Below are positions 44,298 to 53,781 of a DNA stretch of 64,000 nt, piece by piece. The stretch covers positions 248,001 through 312,000 of the forward strand of contig NZ_JAUNKO010000001.1 in assembly GCF_030532715.1 (NCBI RefSeq), read 5' to 3'. Position 1 is the first letter of the stretch; each line of letters opens with the position of its first letter. The notes under the pieces were generated by a model that saw only the letters and a program-made list of their open reading frames with translations, had not been told where the DNA came from and did no database searches. The position numbers were made by a program, and so were the translations under genes. The stretch comes from Corynebacterium sp. (lineage in GTDB: Bacteria > Actinomycetota > Actinomycetes > Mycobacteriales > Mycobacteriaceae).

Positions 44298-44585
44298 TTA
44301 ATAAGCGCTGCTCAGGAGGAGCTGAATCATTTGAAGGCCAAAAAACAGCACCAATACCGAAACGTCTAATGCGACGGAACCCATACGTACGGGTGGAATC
44401 ACTCGGCGCAAGGCCTTCACCGGAGGGTCCGTAATCACGAAAATTGGTTCCGCTATCATCACAAACCAGCGCGGCGGCCGGAAGTTACGCGAGAAGGATT
44501 GGATCATCTCGATCAAAATGCGCGCTATCAGCAGGAAAATGAAGATCTCAATGATCAGCGACAGCGTTAAAACAAGGTAGTTCAC
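44298..44585 (-). CDS. YggT-family membrane protein
   Basis: A 95-residue protein with two transmembrane helices (about residues 1-22 and 70-92) around a cytosolic loop carrying the family signature FRPPRWFVMIAEPIFVITDP and PVKALRRVIPP. YggT genes sit next to sepF in many Gram-positive dcw clusters, and the protein is thought to have a division or envelope role. The start is GTG at 44585, seven bases after TAGGCT (44593-44598), so it has its own leaderless promoter although the gene lies inside the cluster. Confidence 0.9.
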   Translation of the reverse strand: MNYLVLTLSLIIEIFIFLLIARILIEMIQSFSRNFRPPRWFVMIAEPIFVITDPPVKALRRVIPPVRMGSVALDVSVLVLFFGLQMIQLLLSSAY

Positions 44586-44592
44586 GACACCG

Positions 44593-44598
44593 AGCCTA
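44593..44598 (-). promoter_or_regulatory. -10 element of yggT
   Basis: TAGGCT on the minus strand, seven bases before the GTG at 44585, directly after the sepF terminator. Confidence 0.45.
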
Positions 44599-44602
44599 AT
44601 GC

Positions 44603-44640
44603 AAAAAGAGGATCACCACGAACAGTGAGCTACGTGGTGA
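44603..44640 (-). terminator. Rho-independent terminator of sepF
   Basis: TCACCACG (44613-44620) pairs with CGTGGTGA (44633-44640), followed on the minus strand by TCCTCTTTTT. It separates sepF from yggT. Confidence 0.8.
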
Positions 44641-44666
44641 CCCTGACGGAAAAAGGTACGAAAATT

Positions 44667-45080
44667 CTACCGGATTGCTCGTTCCAACTCGATGGTGCTT
44701 ACCGAAGCACCCTCGGGGATAATCGCAAACACTCGACCATCCAACTGACGCATGGTGCCACGCAGCGCGAAACACAAACCGGAAGCAAAATCGACGATTC
44801 GGCGGGGAATGCCACTGGCAGCGCCGCTCATATCGAACACAACCGCGTCCCCATCACGGAACGGTTCGGCCACAGCAGTGCAATCATCAAACGTCTGTGT
44901 ACGCACATACACGACATTCGGGGAGTAGGAGCGCGATACAGTTTCGCGGTAAGAGTAGGTTTCCGCAGGTTTGTACGCGGCGCCGCTGCGCGGATCCACC
45001 GCGTAATCATCCTCGTAATAAGTGTCCTCCGGCGGGGCATCGAGGCCGAAAAACTCCTTGAACTTCTGAAACTGCGACAT
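44667..45080 (-). CDS. sepF: SepF cell-division protein
   Basis: A 137-residue protein that anchors FtsZ to the membrane in bacteria lacking FtsA. The N-terminal amphipathic helix is SQFQKFKEFFGL. An acidic linker follows, and the conserved SepF domain starts near residue 50 (RSYSPNVVYVRTQTFDDCTA, then GDAVVFDMSG and DFASGLCFALRG). No ftsA is present in the cluster, which fits. AAGGA lies about ten bases before the ATG. A terminator follows the gene. Confidence 0.95.
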   Translation of the reverse strand: MSQFQKFKEFFGLDAPPEDTYYEDDYAVDPRSGAAYKPAETYSYRETVSRSYSPNVVYVRTQTFDDCTAVAEPFRDGDAVVFDMSGAASGIPRRIVDFASGLCFALRGTMRQLDGRVFAIIPEGASVSTIELERAIR

Positions 45081-45098
45081 AGCGTCGTTATCCTTTTC

Positions 45099-45128
45099 CG
45101 TTGTGCAACATTACGTTGTGCGACATTT
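45099..45128. repeat. Two tandem 15-bp repeats between yggS and sepF
   Basis: CGTTGTGCAACATTA and CGTTGTGCGACATTT stand head to tail with 13 of 15 identical positions. They fill most of the yggS-sepF gap, about 20-50 bases before the sepF start, and could be a protein binding site. Confidence 0.6.
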
Positions 45129-45135
45129 GCTTGTC

Positions 45136-45849
45136 CTACGGTAAATCGCGCGACCCCAAGATGCCGGTTCCGACACGCACGATTGTCGAACCCGCGCAAA
45201 CTGCTTGTTCTAAGTCTTGAGACATTCCGGCACTAAAATCCAGAGAATCTCCATAACAAGCACGTAATTTGCCTACCATGCGTTGTGCACATTCAAACGT
45301 TTGATCGCCTACCGGCAAAACGCACATAAGTCCGACTAGTTCCAAATATTCAGCCTCGGAAATCCATTCTGCAAGCGGCTCAACATCCGCCTCTACCGCC
45401 CCACCACGCTCGGGATTACCATCCATACTCATTTGCACCATGCACCTCAGCAGCCCCTCGCGTTTACCGGTTTCAAGCGCGAGACCAGCGCCTTTATTGA
45501 GCGCTTGGGCAAGCTTGAGCGAATCCACCGATTGCACAGTATGCGCCCAGCGCGCCACCGAGTTCGCCTTCTTGGTTTGCACTTGGCCGATCATATGAAA
45601 ACTCATATCGGTGAGCAAGTTTGCTTTTTGCCGGGCCTCTTGATCCCGATTCTCCCCCACCTCCCGAATACCCAACTCGAACAACAGCTCGATATCTTCG
45701 ATTGGGTGATACTTAGTTACGGGCAGCAGTTGAATGTCGCTCGCGTCCCTTCCCGCCGCCTTCGCCGCACGTGAAATTCGTCCCCAAATTTGTTGCAGAT
45801 TCGCATGTAATTCGGCGCGGCGCGTATCGCGCAGCGTCATTGGAGCCAC
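45136..45849 (-). CDS. YggS / PLPBP pyridoxal-phosphate homeostasis protein
   Basis: A 237-residue PLP-binding protein with the fold of the N-terminal domain of alanine racemase but no known catalysis. It buffers PLP and affects amino-acid homeostasis. PVTKYHP carries the PLP lysine (about residue 47), and IREVGENRDQEARQK and FHMIGQVQTKK are conserved family blocks. GMSQDLEQAV and RVGTGILG are the phosphate-binding end. It overlaps yfiH by 13 bases and precedes sepF, the usual actinobacterial order. Confidence 0.93.
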   Translation of the reverse strand: MAPMTLRDTRRAELHANLQQIWGRISRAAKAAGRDASDIQLLPVTKYHPIEDIELLFELGIREVGENRDQEARQKANLLTDMSFHMIGQVQTKKANSVARWAHTVQSVDSLKLAQALNKGAGLALETGKREGLLRCMVQMSMDGNPERGGAVEADVEPLAEWISEAEYLELVGLMCVLPVGDQTFECAQRMVGKLRACYGDSLDFSAGMSQDLEQAVCAGSTIVRVGTGILGSRDLP

Positions 45850-46556
45850 ACCAAACCGGCCTGACGGCCCGTAACACCATCACGACGATACGAAAACATT
45901 GATTCCTCTTCTATTGTGCACCTTGGATCCGCGTCGATTGCGCGAACCCCCAAGCTAAGTAGCTGGCGCACAATCCCCGCTCGAACATCCAAGCCACACG
46001 TCCCGCGCTCGGTGACGGTGCGGGACCCGGGAAGCTTCGATTCCACATCATCGGCCATTGCTTGCGGCACTTCGTAATGGCGACCAGACGCGGCCGCTCC
46101 CAACAGCGCGTGAATATGGTGCGGGTTGGCACCCAACTCAGCCATCTGGGATATCGTTTTTGGCACGATCCCGTTACGCGCTCCGATTCTGCCAGCGTGC
46201 ACGGCTGCAACCACACCAGCTTCAGTATCGGACAGCAGCACCGGCACACAATCCGCAGTGAGCACCGCGAGCGCCAAACCACGCTGCGTGGTCACCAGCG
46301 CATCGGTGGCCTCCACAGGGTGATCGACGGGACCAGTCACCACGCGGACGTTATTAGTATGCAGCTGTTCCATCCACACAATGTTTTCCTCCGGCAATCC
46401 CACCGCCCGAGCGAGCCGCGAGCGATTGGCGGCCACAGCTTGCGGGTCATCGCCCACGTGGTCGCCCAGATTGAAGGAATGGTATGGCGCACGGGAAACC
46501 CCGCCAGCTCGGGTGGTAAACACCTTGCGGACGGGGCGATGCTCTAAACGTTCCAT
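45837..46556 (-). CDS. YfiH/PgeF-family purine nucleoside phosphorylase-like protein
   Basis: A 239-residue multicopper-oxidase-like (laccase domain) protein. Homologues act as purine nucleosidases/phosphorylases or edit peptidoglycan precursors. It shows FTTRAGGVSRAPYHSFNLG, MEQLHTNNV (zinc His), TADCVPVLLSD (zinc Cys) and AAVHAGRIGARNG (zinc His); the usual HAGWRG is HAGRIG here. The ATG directly follows the ftsZ stop. Earlier annotations as polyphenol oxidase are probably wrong for the family. Confidence 0.88.
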   Translation of the reverse strand: MERLEHRPVRKVFTTRAGGVSRAPYHSFNLGDHVGDDPQAVAANRSRLARAVGLPEENIVWMEQLHTNNVRVVTGPVDHPVEATDALVTTQRGLALAVLTADCVPVLLSDTEAGVVAAVHAGRIGARNGIVPKTISQMAELGANPHHIHALLGAAASGRHYEVPQAMADDVESKLPGSRTVTERGTCGLDVRAGIVRQLLSLGVRAIDADPRCTIEEESMFSYRRDGVTGRQAGLVWLQ

Positions 46557-47768
46557 TTACCGCAGGAAACTCGGGACGCCAAGGTCATCTTCATCGTTGT
46601 TGCGGGAATCATTACCGCCGGTAAACATGCCGCCGTGCTGCAGCCTGTTACGGGCCTCCCCAGCACGCGCCTCGTACGTACGCGGCGCCGGCGTGGGTTG
46701 GTGGCGCTCCTCCTCCACATCAGCGAACAGCGATTCCCGGGGCGCAGGCGTCGGGCTTTCCGGCTCGCGCTCCTTGGCCTTTTCGGCGCGCTTATTCAGG
46801 TGAGTCACGGTACCAGCATTCGTCGCCGGATCGAACCCAGCTGCGATCACGGTCACGCGGACTTCATCACCCAAGTTGTCGTCGATAATAGTGCCGAAAA
46901 TCAGGTTAACGTCGTCGTCTGCCAATTCCTTCACGCAATGCGCAGCGTCATTGACTTCTTGCAGGCCCAGATCCGAACCGCCCGCAAAGGAAAGCAGCAC
47001 GCCTTTCGCGCCGGCCATCGTGGATTCCAGCAGCGGGGAGTTCACGGCTTGCTCGGCGGCGTTGCGGGCGCGGTCGTCGCCACGTGCCGAACCGATGCCC
47101 ATCAGCGCGGAACCCGCATCCTGCATCACGGAGCGCACGTCGGCGAAGTCTACGTTAATCACACCAGGGGTGGTGATCAGGTTGGTAATGCCTTGCACAC
47201 CATCGTGGAGCACTTGGTCCGCGTTGCGGAACGCATCTACGAGCGACATATTCGGCTCGCCGAGCTGCATCAGCCGGTCATTGGGAATCACGATGAGCGT
47301 GTCACACACTTCGCGCAACGCTTCGATTCCCTCCTCGGCCTGCCGGGCGCGCCGATTGCCCTCAAAGCTAAACGGGCGGGTCACCACGCCCACGGTCAGG
47401 GCACCAAGCTTCTTGGCAATGTTTGCCACCACGGGAGCGGCGCCGGTGCCGGTGCCGCCGCCCTCACCTGCGGTAACGAACACCATGTCAGCACCGCGGA
47501 GCGTTTCTTCGATTTCACTCTTATGGTCTTCGGCGGACGCCCGGCCGACTTCCGGATTGGCGCCCGCGCCTAGCCCGCGAGTTGCCTCGCGTCCGATATC
47601 CAGTTTGACCTCGGCATCAGAAAACATCAGCGCTTGGGAGTCCGTATTGACGGCGATAAATTCGACGCCCTTCAACCCCTCTTCGATCATGCGGTTTACA
47701 GCGTTTGCGCCGCCACCGCCGACACCGACAACCTTAATCACGGCGAGGTAATTGTTCGGAGAGGTCAT
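46557..47768 (-). CDS. ftsZ: Cell division GTPase FtsZ
   Basis: A 403-residue tubulin homologue that forms the Z-ring. The GTP-binding signature is [12 protein letters not shown] (about residues 100-112), with [15 protein letters not shown] at the N-terminus and the T7 loop [11 protein letters not shown] Pro/Glu-rich variable linker (about 320-390) leads to the conserved C-terminal peptide [10 protein letters not shown], which binds SepF and other partners. The start is the ATG at 47768; an upstream in-frame extension lacks an RBS. It is placed between ftsQ and yfiH. Confidence 0.98.
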   Translation of the reverse strand: MTSPNNYLAVIKVVGVGGGGANAVNRMIEEGLKGVEFIAVNTDSQALMFSDAEVKLDIGREATRGLGAGANPEVGRASAEDHKSEIEETLRGADMVFVTAGEGGGTGTGAAPVVANIAKKLGALTVGVVTRPFSFEGNRRARQAEEGIEALREVCDTLIVIPNDRLMQLGEPNMSLVDAFRNADQVLHDGVQGITNLITTPGVINVDFADVRSVMQDAGSALMGIGSARGDDRARNAAEQAVNSPLLESTMAGAKGVLLSFAGGSDLGLQEVNDAAHCVKELADDDVNLIFGTIIDDNLGDEVRVTVIAAGFDPATNAGTVTHLNKRAEKAKEREPESPTPAPRESLFADVEEERHQPTPAPRTYEARAGEARNRLQHGGMFTGGNDSRNNDEDDLGVPSFLR

Positions 47769-47931
47769 ATGAGGTTGACTCGCCTTTCTTGTACGTTGAT
47801 GAATGCTAGACATTCCTACAACCATGTAGGGACCTACTTATCATGAGTGAAAATAGCCAAAAATTGGCGGACATTTCGGGGCGTGTCGGTACATTAAACC
47901 TCTACTTTAAGGTTTCTGAACTGCGGAAACG
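47769..47931 (-). promoter_or_regulatory. ftsZ upstream region with a small hairpin
   Basis: 163 bases between ftsQ and ftsZ, the largest internal gap of the mur-fts part. AAACCT (47896-47901) and AGGTTT (47910-47915) can form a 6-bp hairpin just after the ftsQ stop. The AT-rich sequence on the ftsZ side probably contains an ftsZ promoter. Confidence 0.4.
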
Positions 47932-48582
47932 CTACTTCATTGTCACTTGAATAGGGTCACTGACGTTCCAGCGTTGCCCTTCGCGCTGCAATGCAATGCG
48001 GGTGGCCACGGCCTTATCGCCATTGTTTTCGGGCGCGCCCCACTCCACCACACGGCCATCGTCGAACAAAACCACGACGTCATAGGGGTCTTTCACCTCA
48101 ATCGCCTCGACTTGGCCGCGCACCTCCCCCAAGTTTTCCAAAATATCGCTCAGTTTTCCGAAGAGCTCCGGATCATCCTCATCCGTGCCCCGAATCTCCA
48201 CGGAGCCGTCTGGCGGCGTATCGATCAAAAATGCGGTCCCACTGGTATCCACCAAGTGATCCCCGTCTTTGCGGTGCACGTACAACACGGCCTGACGTTC
48301 GGAGACATCCACCACGATGGTATCCGGCCACGACCGCGATACGGTCGCCTTGGCCACCCACGGCAGTTGAGCCACGTCGTTGGCAGCGCGGTGGGCATCC
48401 ACGCTCGCTAGAATGTCGCCTTCACGAATGTTTGTGGCTTCTACAACCTCATCGACGCTCACTTTTGATTGCCCCTGCACCTGAAAATTCTGGACGGTAA
48501 ACAATGGGGTAAAAAACACAGCAACAACCGCAGCGACAATTACAATCACTGCGGTCAGCGCGTAGATGAGTTTGCGGTTCAC
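47932..48582 (-). CDS. ftsQ: Cell division protein FtsQ
   Basis: A 216-residue bitopic membrane protein of the divisome. A short cytosolic N-terminus, one transmembrane helix ([20 protein letters not shown]), and a POTRA domain ([20 protein letters not shown]) are followed by the FtsQ beta domain ([20 protein letters not shown], then [10 protein letters not shown]). Its length is at the short end of the family. Its ATG overlaps the murC stop by four bases. Confidence 0.94.
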   Translation of the reverse strand: MNRKLIYALTAVIVIVAAVVAVFFTPLFTVQNFQVQGQSKVSVDEVVEATNIREGDILASVDAHRAANDVAQLPWVAKATVSRSWPDTIVVDVSERQAVLYVHRKDGDHLVDTSGTAFLIDTPPDGSVEIRGTDEDDPELFGKLSDILENLGEVRGQVEAIEVKDPYDVVVLFDDGRVVEWGAPENNGDKAVATRIALQREGQRWNVSDPIQVTMK

Positions 48583-49997
48583 TGGAGTTGGTTCAAAATT
48601 TCTGTTCCGAGCTTGGTCACGCTTCCGGCCCCCATTGTAAGCACAAGGTCGCCAGGCTGAGCGATCTCCGCCACGCGCCCAGGCACGTCGGAAAACTCAG
48701 AAACATAGTGCGCTCCGATCACATCGGCGATGAGTCGGCCGTCCACCCCGGCCACGGGTTGCTCGCGGGCACCGTAAATGTCCATGACGATCACCTCGTC
48801 CGCCAGCGACAATGCCTCGGCGAACTCCTTGTGAAACTCTATCGTGCGGGAATACAGGTGCGGCTGGAAGATGGCGAGCACTCGGCCGCGCTGGGCGCCA
48901 GGCGCGGCGTCGGCAAGCTCCGAATCGAGTTTTTCGCACGCGGCTTTCAATACGGCCGCAACCTCGGTGGGGTGGTGCGCATAATCATCGAACACACGCA
49001 CAGCGGCAAAGGCACCGGAGTCCACGCGGCCGAGGTACTCGAAGCGGCGACGCACCCCACCAAACTCGCGCAAGCCCGCGGCCAAATGCTCCAGGTTCGC
49101 GCCCATCAACCAACCAGCGAGCAGCGCGCCGGTAGCGTTCCGTGCCATGTGCTCACCAGGGATTTGAACGTCTACATCCACGCTGGTCTCGCCTACTTCA
49201 ATGCGGAAGGAAGAGCCGCTGCTGGTGGCGCGGAGGTCGGTGATCTGGGCGTCGCACCCCGGGGTGGTGCCGTAGCTGCGCACCCGCAGCCCACGCTCGC
49301 GAGCACGCCGACCAAGCGCGGCGGCGTGCGGGTCATCCTCGCACACCACGAGGGTGCCACCGGGCACAATGCGGTCGGCGAAATCGTCGAATACCTGAAA
49401 GTACGCGTCCGCGGTACCGAAGAAATCCAGGTGATCCGGCTCGATGTTGGTCACCACAGCCACGCTCGGCTGGTACCGCAGCAGCGAGGCATCGGATTCG
49501 TCGGCCTCCGCGACGAAACACGCACCCGAACCATGGTGGGCGTTAGTGCCCGCGGTGGTCAATTCGCCACCAATGGCGAAGCTAGGATCCATCCCCGCCG
49601 CCTGCAGCGCTACCACCGCCATCGACGTGGTAGAGGTTTTGCCGTGGGTACCTGCGATCAGTACCTGCTGGTAGCCATCCATCAATTCTGCAAGCAGATC
49701 ACTACGCCGCAGCAGCGGAATGCCGGCCTCGGCCGCACCCACGAGCTCGGGGTTGTCTTTCGGAATCGCCGCAAAGGAGGTGACCACGGCGGTCGGCTGC
49801 CCGCCCGCGATACGCAGGTTTTCCGCGCGGTGCCCCACCGCCACGTGCGCGCCAAGTTCCCGCAGTTCCGCCACCGCATGCGAGTCGGCGACATCGGAGC
49901 CGCTGACCGTGGCTCCCCGGGCGAGCAAGATGCGGGCCAACCCGGACATGCCGGCACCGCCAATACCAATAAGGTGGACTCGAGACAGATCAGTCAT
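48579..49997 (-). CDS. murC: UDP-N-acetylmuramate-L-alanine ligase
   Basis: A 472-residue ATP-dependent ligase adding L-Ala to UDP-MurNAc. The N-terminal Rossmann motif is [18 protein letters not shown]. The ATP-binding loop is [13 protein letters not shown], and [12 protein letters not shown] and [10 protein letters not shown] are Mur-ligase signatures. The C-terminal domain contains [16 protein letters not shown]. It is cytosolic and acts before MurD, encoded 2.4 kb upstream in the same cluster. Confidence 0.97.
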   Translation of the reverse strand: MTDLSRVHLIGIGGAGMSGLARILLARGATVSGSDVADSHAVAELRELGAHVAVGHRAENLRIAGGQPTAVVTSFAAIPKDNPELVGAAEAGIPLLRRSDLLAELMDGYQQVLIAGTHGKTSTTSMAVVALQAAGMDPSFAIGGELTTAGTNAHHGSGACFVAEADESDASLLRYQPSVAVVTNIEPDHLDFFGTADAYFQVFDDFADRIVPGGTLVVCEDDPHAAALGRRARERGLRVRSYGTTPGCDAQITDLRATSSGSSFRIEVGETSVDVDVQIPGEHMARNATGALLAGWLMGANLEHLAAGLREFGGVRRRFEYLGRVDSGAFAAVRVFDDYAHHPTEVAAVLKAACEKLDSELADAAPGAQRGRVLAIFQPHLYSRTIEFHKEFAEALSLADEVIVMDIYGAREQPVAGVDGRLIADVIGAHYVSEFSDVPGRVAEIAQPGDLVLTMGAGSVTKLGTEILNQLQ

Positions 49998-50003
49998 ATT
50001 TCT

Positions 50004-51068
50004 TTAGCTTTTCTTCACGGTATGCAACATACGTTGCGCGATTTCTTCGGCGGCGTGGCCGAGGCCGCTGCGACGAGCAGCCTCGATCATGCTGTCATGA
50101 ATTTCCTTATCCGCCAGGATGGCCTTCACCTGGGTGGCCAGCGTCTCCGGCGTGAGGTCGGAATCGTAGATCAAGGCCGCGCCACCAGCGGAAATCACCG
50201 GTGTAGCGTTCAGTGCCTGCTCCCCGTTGCCGTGCGGCAGCGGCACGTAAATGGCGGGAATGCCGGCGGCGGTCACCTCCGCCACGGTCATGGCGCCCGC
50301 CCGGCACACCACCAAATCGGCCACGGCGTACGCCAAGTCCATGGTGTCAATGTAGGGCACCGCAACATAACCCTCGCGGGCGGGCGGCGCCTCGTTTTTG
50401 CGCCCGTAGGCGTGCAAGACTTGGATGCCTGCGGCAGTGATGGCGTCCACGGCGCCGGCAAGCGCAATGTTCAGCGAACGCGCACCTTGGGAACCGCCAG
50501 TGACCAGCAAGGTTTGCTTGCTCGGGTCCAGCCCCCACTTGGCGTATCCCGCGGCCTTGGTTTCGTCGCTTTGTTCGCCCGACAGGCTGGCCCGGATTGG
50601 CACTCCGACGACGTCGCCGCGCATCCCGGAACCCTTGACCGCGTTGAGCCCAGTGCCGCCCAGCCACACGCCGAGCTTATTGGCCAGGCCCGCACGCGCG
50701 TTCGCCTCGTGGACGAAGTATGGGATGCCCAAGCTGCGGGCGGCAAGGTACGCCGGGGCAGAAACATACCCACCGAACCCGATGAGCGCGTCCGCCTGCT
50801 GCTTGCGCAAGATCGTGCGAGTCTGGCGCACGGCTTTGATCACCCGAAAAGGCAGCAGAAACAGGTCGAGGTTCAGGCTGCGGGGTACCGGCACCGGATC
50901 GATGAGGTTGAGTGTGTAGCCACGGTTGGGCACAAGGTCGGTTTCCAAGCCGCGCTCGGTGCCAAGCGCCGTCACGTCTGCCCCCTGTGCGCGTAGCGCA
51001 TCCGCCACGGCAAGTGCCGGTTCGATGTGCCCTGCGGTACCGCCACCTGCCACAACGATGTTCACCAC
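50004..51068 (-). CDS. murG: UDP-GlcNAc:lipid I N-acetylglucosaminyltransferase
   Basis: A 354-residue GT28 enzyme that converts lipid I to lipid II on the inner membrane face. It shows VAGGGTAGHIEPALAVADAL (the first G-loop), GFGGYVSAPAYLAAR, GGSQGARSLN and a C-terminal VCRAGAMTVAEVTAAGIPAI donor site. The start is GTG at 51068 with GGAGA upstream, two bases after the ftsW stop. It follows ftsW and precedes murC, the usual order. Confidence 0.97.
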   Translation of the reverse strand: MVNIVVAGGGTAGHIEPALAVADALRAQGADVTALGTERGLETDLVPNRGYTLNLIDPVPVPRSLNLDLFLLPFRVIKAVRQTRTILRKQQADALIGFGGYVSAPAYLAARSLGIPYFVHEANARAGLANKLGVWLGGTGLNAVKGSGMRGDVVGVPIRASLSGEQSDETKAAGYAKWGLDPSKQTLLVTGGSQGARSLNIALAGAVDAITAAGIQVLHAYGRKNEAPPAREGYVAVPYIDTMDLAYAVADLVVCRAGAMTVAEVTAAGIPAIYVPLPHGNGEQALNATPVISAGGAALIYDSDLTPETLATQVKAILADKEIHDSMIEAARRSGLGHAAEEIAQRMLHTVKKS

Positions 51069-51070
51069 GG

Positions 51071-52432
51071 TTATTTTCTCCTTCGTCGGTTCGCTGGAAT
51101 TCGCGGATTTGCTGGTTTCCTTGCAACGACGCTACCACCACGCGAAGTCACCGGACGGCCTAGTCGCGGGCGCTCCTGCGGCTTCGGGCGACGTGCATTT
51201 GGCACCATTGGTTCGGGCAAATGCAACAATCGATCCCAGAAAGATCGCCCGTAATTTTGCATGTTGGAAATCGCCTCGGGCTCGTGCCGCGCGCAATTCG
51301 CAAGCAGCCCCATTGCAAACAACGTAATAATTGCGGAGGTGCCGCCCGCGGAAATCATCGGCAATTGAATACCAGTCACCGGCACCACGCCAATAACGTA
51401 TCCGATATTGATAAACGCCTGCGCAACCACGCCCGCGGTTAACGACGCCGCGAGTAACCGCTGAAACCTACTCCGGCTACGCTGTGCGGTGCGCAACCCA
51501 AACCATGCGAGAATGCCAAACAGGCAGATGACCATCGCCCCGCCCCACAGGCCGAGCTCTTCGCCGATAATGGCGAAGATAAAGTCGTTTTTAGCTTCCG
51601 GTAAGTAGAACCATTTGGCGCGCGACTGCCCCAACCCCACGCCGGTGAGACTGCCATCAGCCAACGACAAGAATCCTTGATACGACTGGAAAGCTTTGCC
51701 CTGGGTGTCTTGGAAAGACCCAAACAGCGCGTCAAAATACACGGTGAACCTGTCGGAACGGAACCCGCCGCGCATGCTCAGTAGGAGCAAGCCCATGCCC
51801 ACCACTCCGACCGCGGCGACAATAAAGCGCGGGTGCACGCCGGCGAAAAACAGCACGAAACCCACCACGATAATGAACGCCAGCGCCATGCCCACGTCAC
51901 CTTGGAGGAAGATCAGAAACACCATGCACAGCGCCACCATGAGGAACCGGGTATTGGGGGTGTCCCAGCCGCGTCCGGTTTTGACCCGGTCCGCCAGGTA
52001 GGCGGAACCCCACACCGCGATGGCCACCTTGGCAATCTCCGAGGGCTGGATACGCAACGGACCCAACGCAATCCAGGATTGGGAACCCACGGATTCCCGG
52101 CCCGTCCCAATGCCCGGGATCAACACGAGGATGAGCAGCAGAAACGCCAGTACCAGCAGTGCCCCCGCCCAGCGTTTCATGGCGGCAGGACGCATGCGCA
52201 ACGCCGACCAATAGGCGAACACGCCTACCACCACCATGGCGGCTTGCTTGCCAGCGGCACCCCACGCGGTATCACCGTCGAGCACGGACCACGTCATAGA
52301 GCTCGAGGTGACCATGATCAACCCTAGGCCAGTGAGCGCCCCCACCACGATGGTGATTACAACATAGTCGGTGAGTGGGCGGGCGTTGACGTCGCGGGAT
52401 ATTTCTTGCACTCGTTCGGCAAGTTTGCTCAT
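51071..52432 (-). CDS. ftsW: Lipid II polymerase FtsW
   Basis: A 453-residue SEDS-family peptidoglycan glycosyltransferase with about ten transmembrane helices that works with FtsI at the septum. Characteristic segments are SQSWIALGPLRIQPSEIAKV, FIFAIIGEELGLWGG and PVTGIQLPMISAGGTSAI. A basic C-terminal tail (about residues 400-453) is typical for actinobacteria. The ATG overlaps the murD stop by four bases. RodA-like paralogues exist, but the cluster position supports FtsW. Confidence 0.95.
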   Translation of the reverse strand: MSKLAERVQEISRDVNARPLTDYVVITIVVGALTGLGLIMVTSSSMTWSVLDGDTAWGAAGKQAAMVVVGVFAYWSALRMRPAAMKRWAGALLVLAFLLLILVLIPGIGTGRESVGSQSWIALGPLRIQPSEIAKVAIAVWGSAYLADRVKTGRGWDTPNTRFLMVALCMVFLIFLQGDVGMALAFIIVVGFVLFFAGVHPRFIVAAVGVVGMGLLLLSMRGGFRSDRFTVYFDALFGSFQDTQGKAFQSYQGFLSLADGSLTGVGLGQSRAKWFYLPEAKNDFIFAIIGEELGLWGGAMVICLFGILAWFGLRTAQRSRSRFQRLLAASLTAGVVAQAFINIGYVIGVVPVTGIQLPMISAGGTSAIITLFAMGLLANCARHEPEAISNMQNYGRSFWDRLLHLPEPMVPNARRPKPQERPRLGRPVTSRGGSVVARKPANPRIPANRRRRK

Positions 52433-53781
52433 GTACCACTCCCAGCGGCAGCTTGGGCGAAGATGGTTCCGCGCTGGCTCATACCTGAGTACATGTCCAG
52501 CGATGCCGCAGCCGGGGCCAGCAGCACTACATCGCCCGGGGCGGCAATGCTCCGAGCAGCTGCCACGAGCTCTTCCATCGCCTGCACCGGGTCCGTCGAA
52601 TCCGTGATAACCACCGGAATCTCCGGATTGATTGTACTCAATGTATCGGCGAGGATGCCGCGATCCACGCCGAGCAACAGCGCCGCTTTCAACCGGTGGG
52701 CGTGCTTACGCACCAGAGGCGCCACCTCCGCGCCCTTCAGCTGGCCGCCGGCAATCCAAATCACCGACTCATGCCCATCCAAGGCAGCATCCGCTGCGTG
52801 TGGATTCGTCGCCTTGGAATTATCTATATACGTCACCCCGCCGGAGCTAAACACCACCTGACCGCGGTGACCGGACACCTGGAACCCGGCTAACGCCGCA
52901 GCGATGGATTCCGGCGGGATGCCCTGGGATCGGGCCATCGCCGCCGCGGCCAGCGCGTCCAACACGCCCGCCGGGCCGGGCGGGGAAATACCCTCCACCG
53001 GCGCTAACAGGCCGCCGCCGAACGCGCGGTCCACCAGGTAGCCATCCACCACGCCGACCTGACCATCCGTAGGCTCACCAAGCGTGAACCCGATCATGCC
53101 CGCACCCGCGCGGGCGATCACTTCCGGATCATCCACGCCGACGATGCCGGTGCCGCCGCGCAAGGCTTTCATCTTCGCCTCCGCGTACGCGTCAAAACTG
53201 CCGTGCCAGTCAATATGGTCGTGCGCTAGGTTGAGTACGCACCCCACATCGGGGCGCAAGTGCTCCGACCAGTGCAATTGGAAGCTGGACAGCTCCGCCA
53301 CCAGCACATCGATGCGCGGGGTGGCGGTCAGCGCATCCCCGATGGCAACGCCGATATTGCCTACCGCGGCAACCCGCTGCGGGCCGCGGCGCATCATTTC
53401 CGCCAGCATGGCCGTGGTGGTGGTTTTACCATTCGTTCCGGTAACCACCATCCAGGTCCGCGGCGGGCCAAACACGCCGTCTCGGTCCAACCGCCACGCC
53501 AGCTCCACGTCGCCGATGACCGGGATGTTGTGGCCCGCGGCGTCGAGAAGCAACGGGGTATCGGGGCGCCAACCTGGGGAAGTCACCACGCACGTGTAGT
53601 CCTCCCAGCGAACCTCAGCAGTGGAAACGTTGCCCGCGCCGGTGGCTTCGCTCACCCGAAAACGCGCGGTTTCATCATCGTCGACGACGGTAACCTGCAC
53701 GCCCAAATCCACCAGCATGCGCGCAACCCCCGCACCCGACACACCAGCACCGGCAACAAGGACGTGGCCGTTGATAATCAT
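52429..53781 (-). CDS. murD: UDP-N-acetylmuramoylalanine-D-glutamate ligase
   Basis: A 450-residue ligase adding D-Glu to UDP-MurNAc-L-Ala. It shows HVLVAGAGVSGAGVARMLVD at the N-terminus, the ATP loop VVTGTNGKTTTTAML, LNLAHDHIDWHGSFDAYAEA and YIDNSKATNPHAADAAL. VVLLAPAAASLDMYSGMSQR near the C-terminus is the family end block. It lies between mraY and ftsW with direct abutment to mraY (one base apart). Confidence 0.97.
   Translation of the reverse strand: MIINGHVLVAGAGVSGAGVARMLVDLGVQVTVVDDDETARFRVSEATGAGNVSTAEVRWEDYTCVVTSPGWRPDTPLLLDAAGHNIPVIGDVELAWRLDRDGVFGPPRTWMVVTGTNGKTTTTAMLAEMMRRGPQRVAAVGNIGVAIGDALTATPRIDVLVAELSSFQLHWSEHLRPDVGCVLNLAHDHIDWHGSFDAYAEAKMKALRGGTGIVGVDDPEVIARAGAGMIGFTLGEPTDGQVGVVDGYLVDRAFGGGLLAPVEGISPPGPAGVLDALAAAAMARSQGIPPESIAAALAGFQVSGHRGQVVFSSGGVTYIDNSKATNPHAADAALDGHESVIWIAGGQLKGAEVAPLVRKHAHRLKAALLLGVDRGILADTLSTINPEIPVVITDSTDPVQAMEELVAAARSIAAPGDVVLLAPAAASLDMYSGMSQRGTIFAQAAAGSGT

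Noticed and set aside
48588..50996. 802-codon open frame antisense to murC and murG
   Set aside because: It covers two well-conserved Mur genes on the other strand, has low-complexity His/Arg-rich translation, and no start signal.
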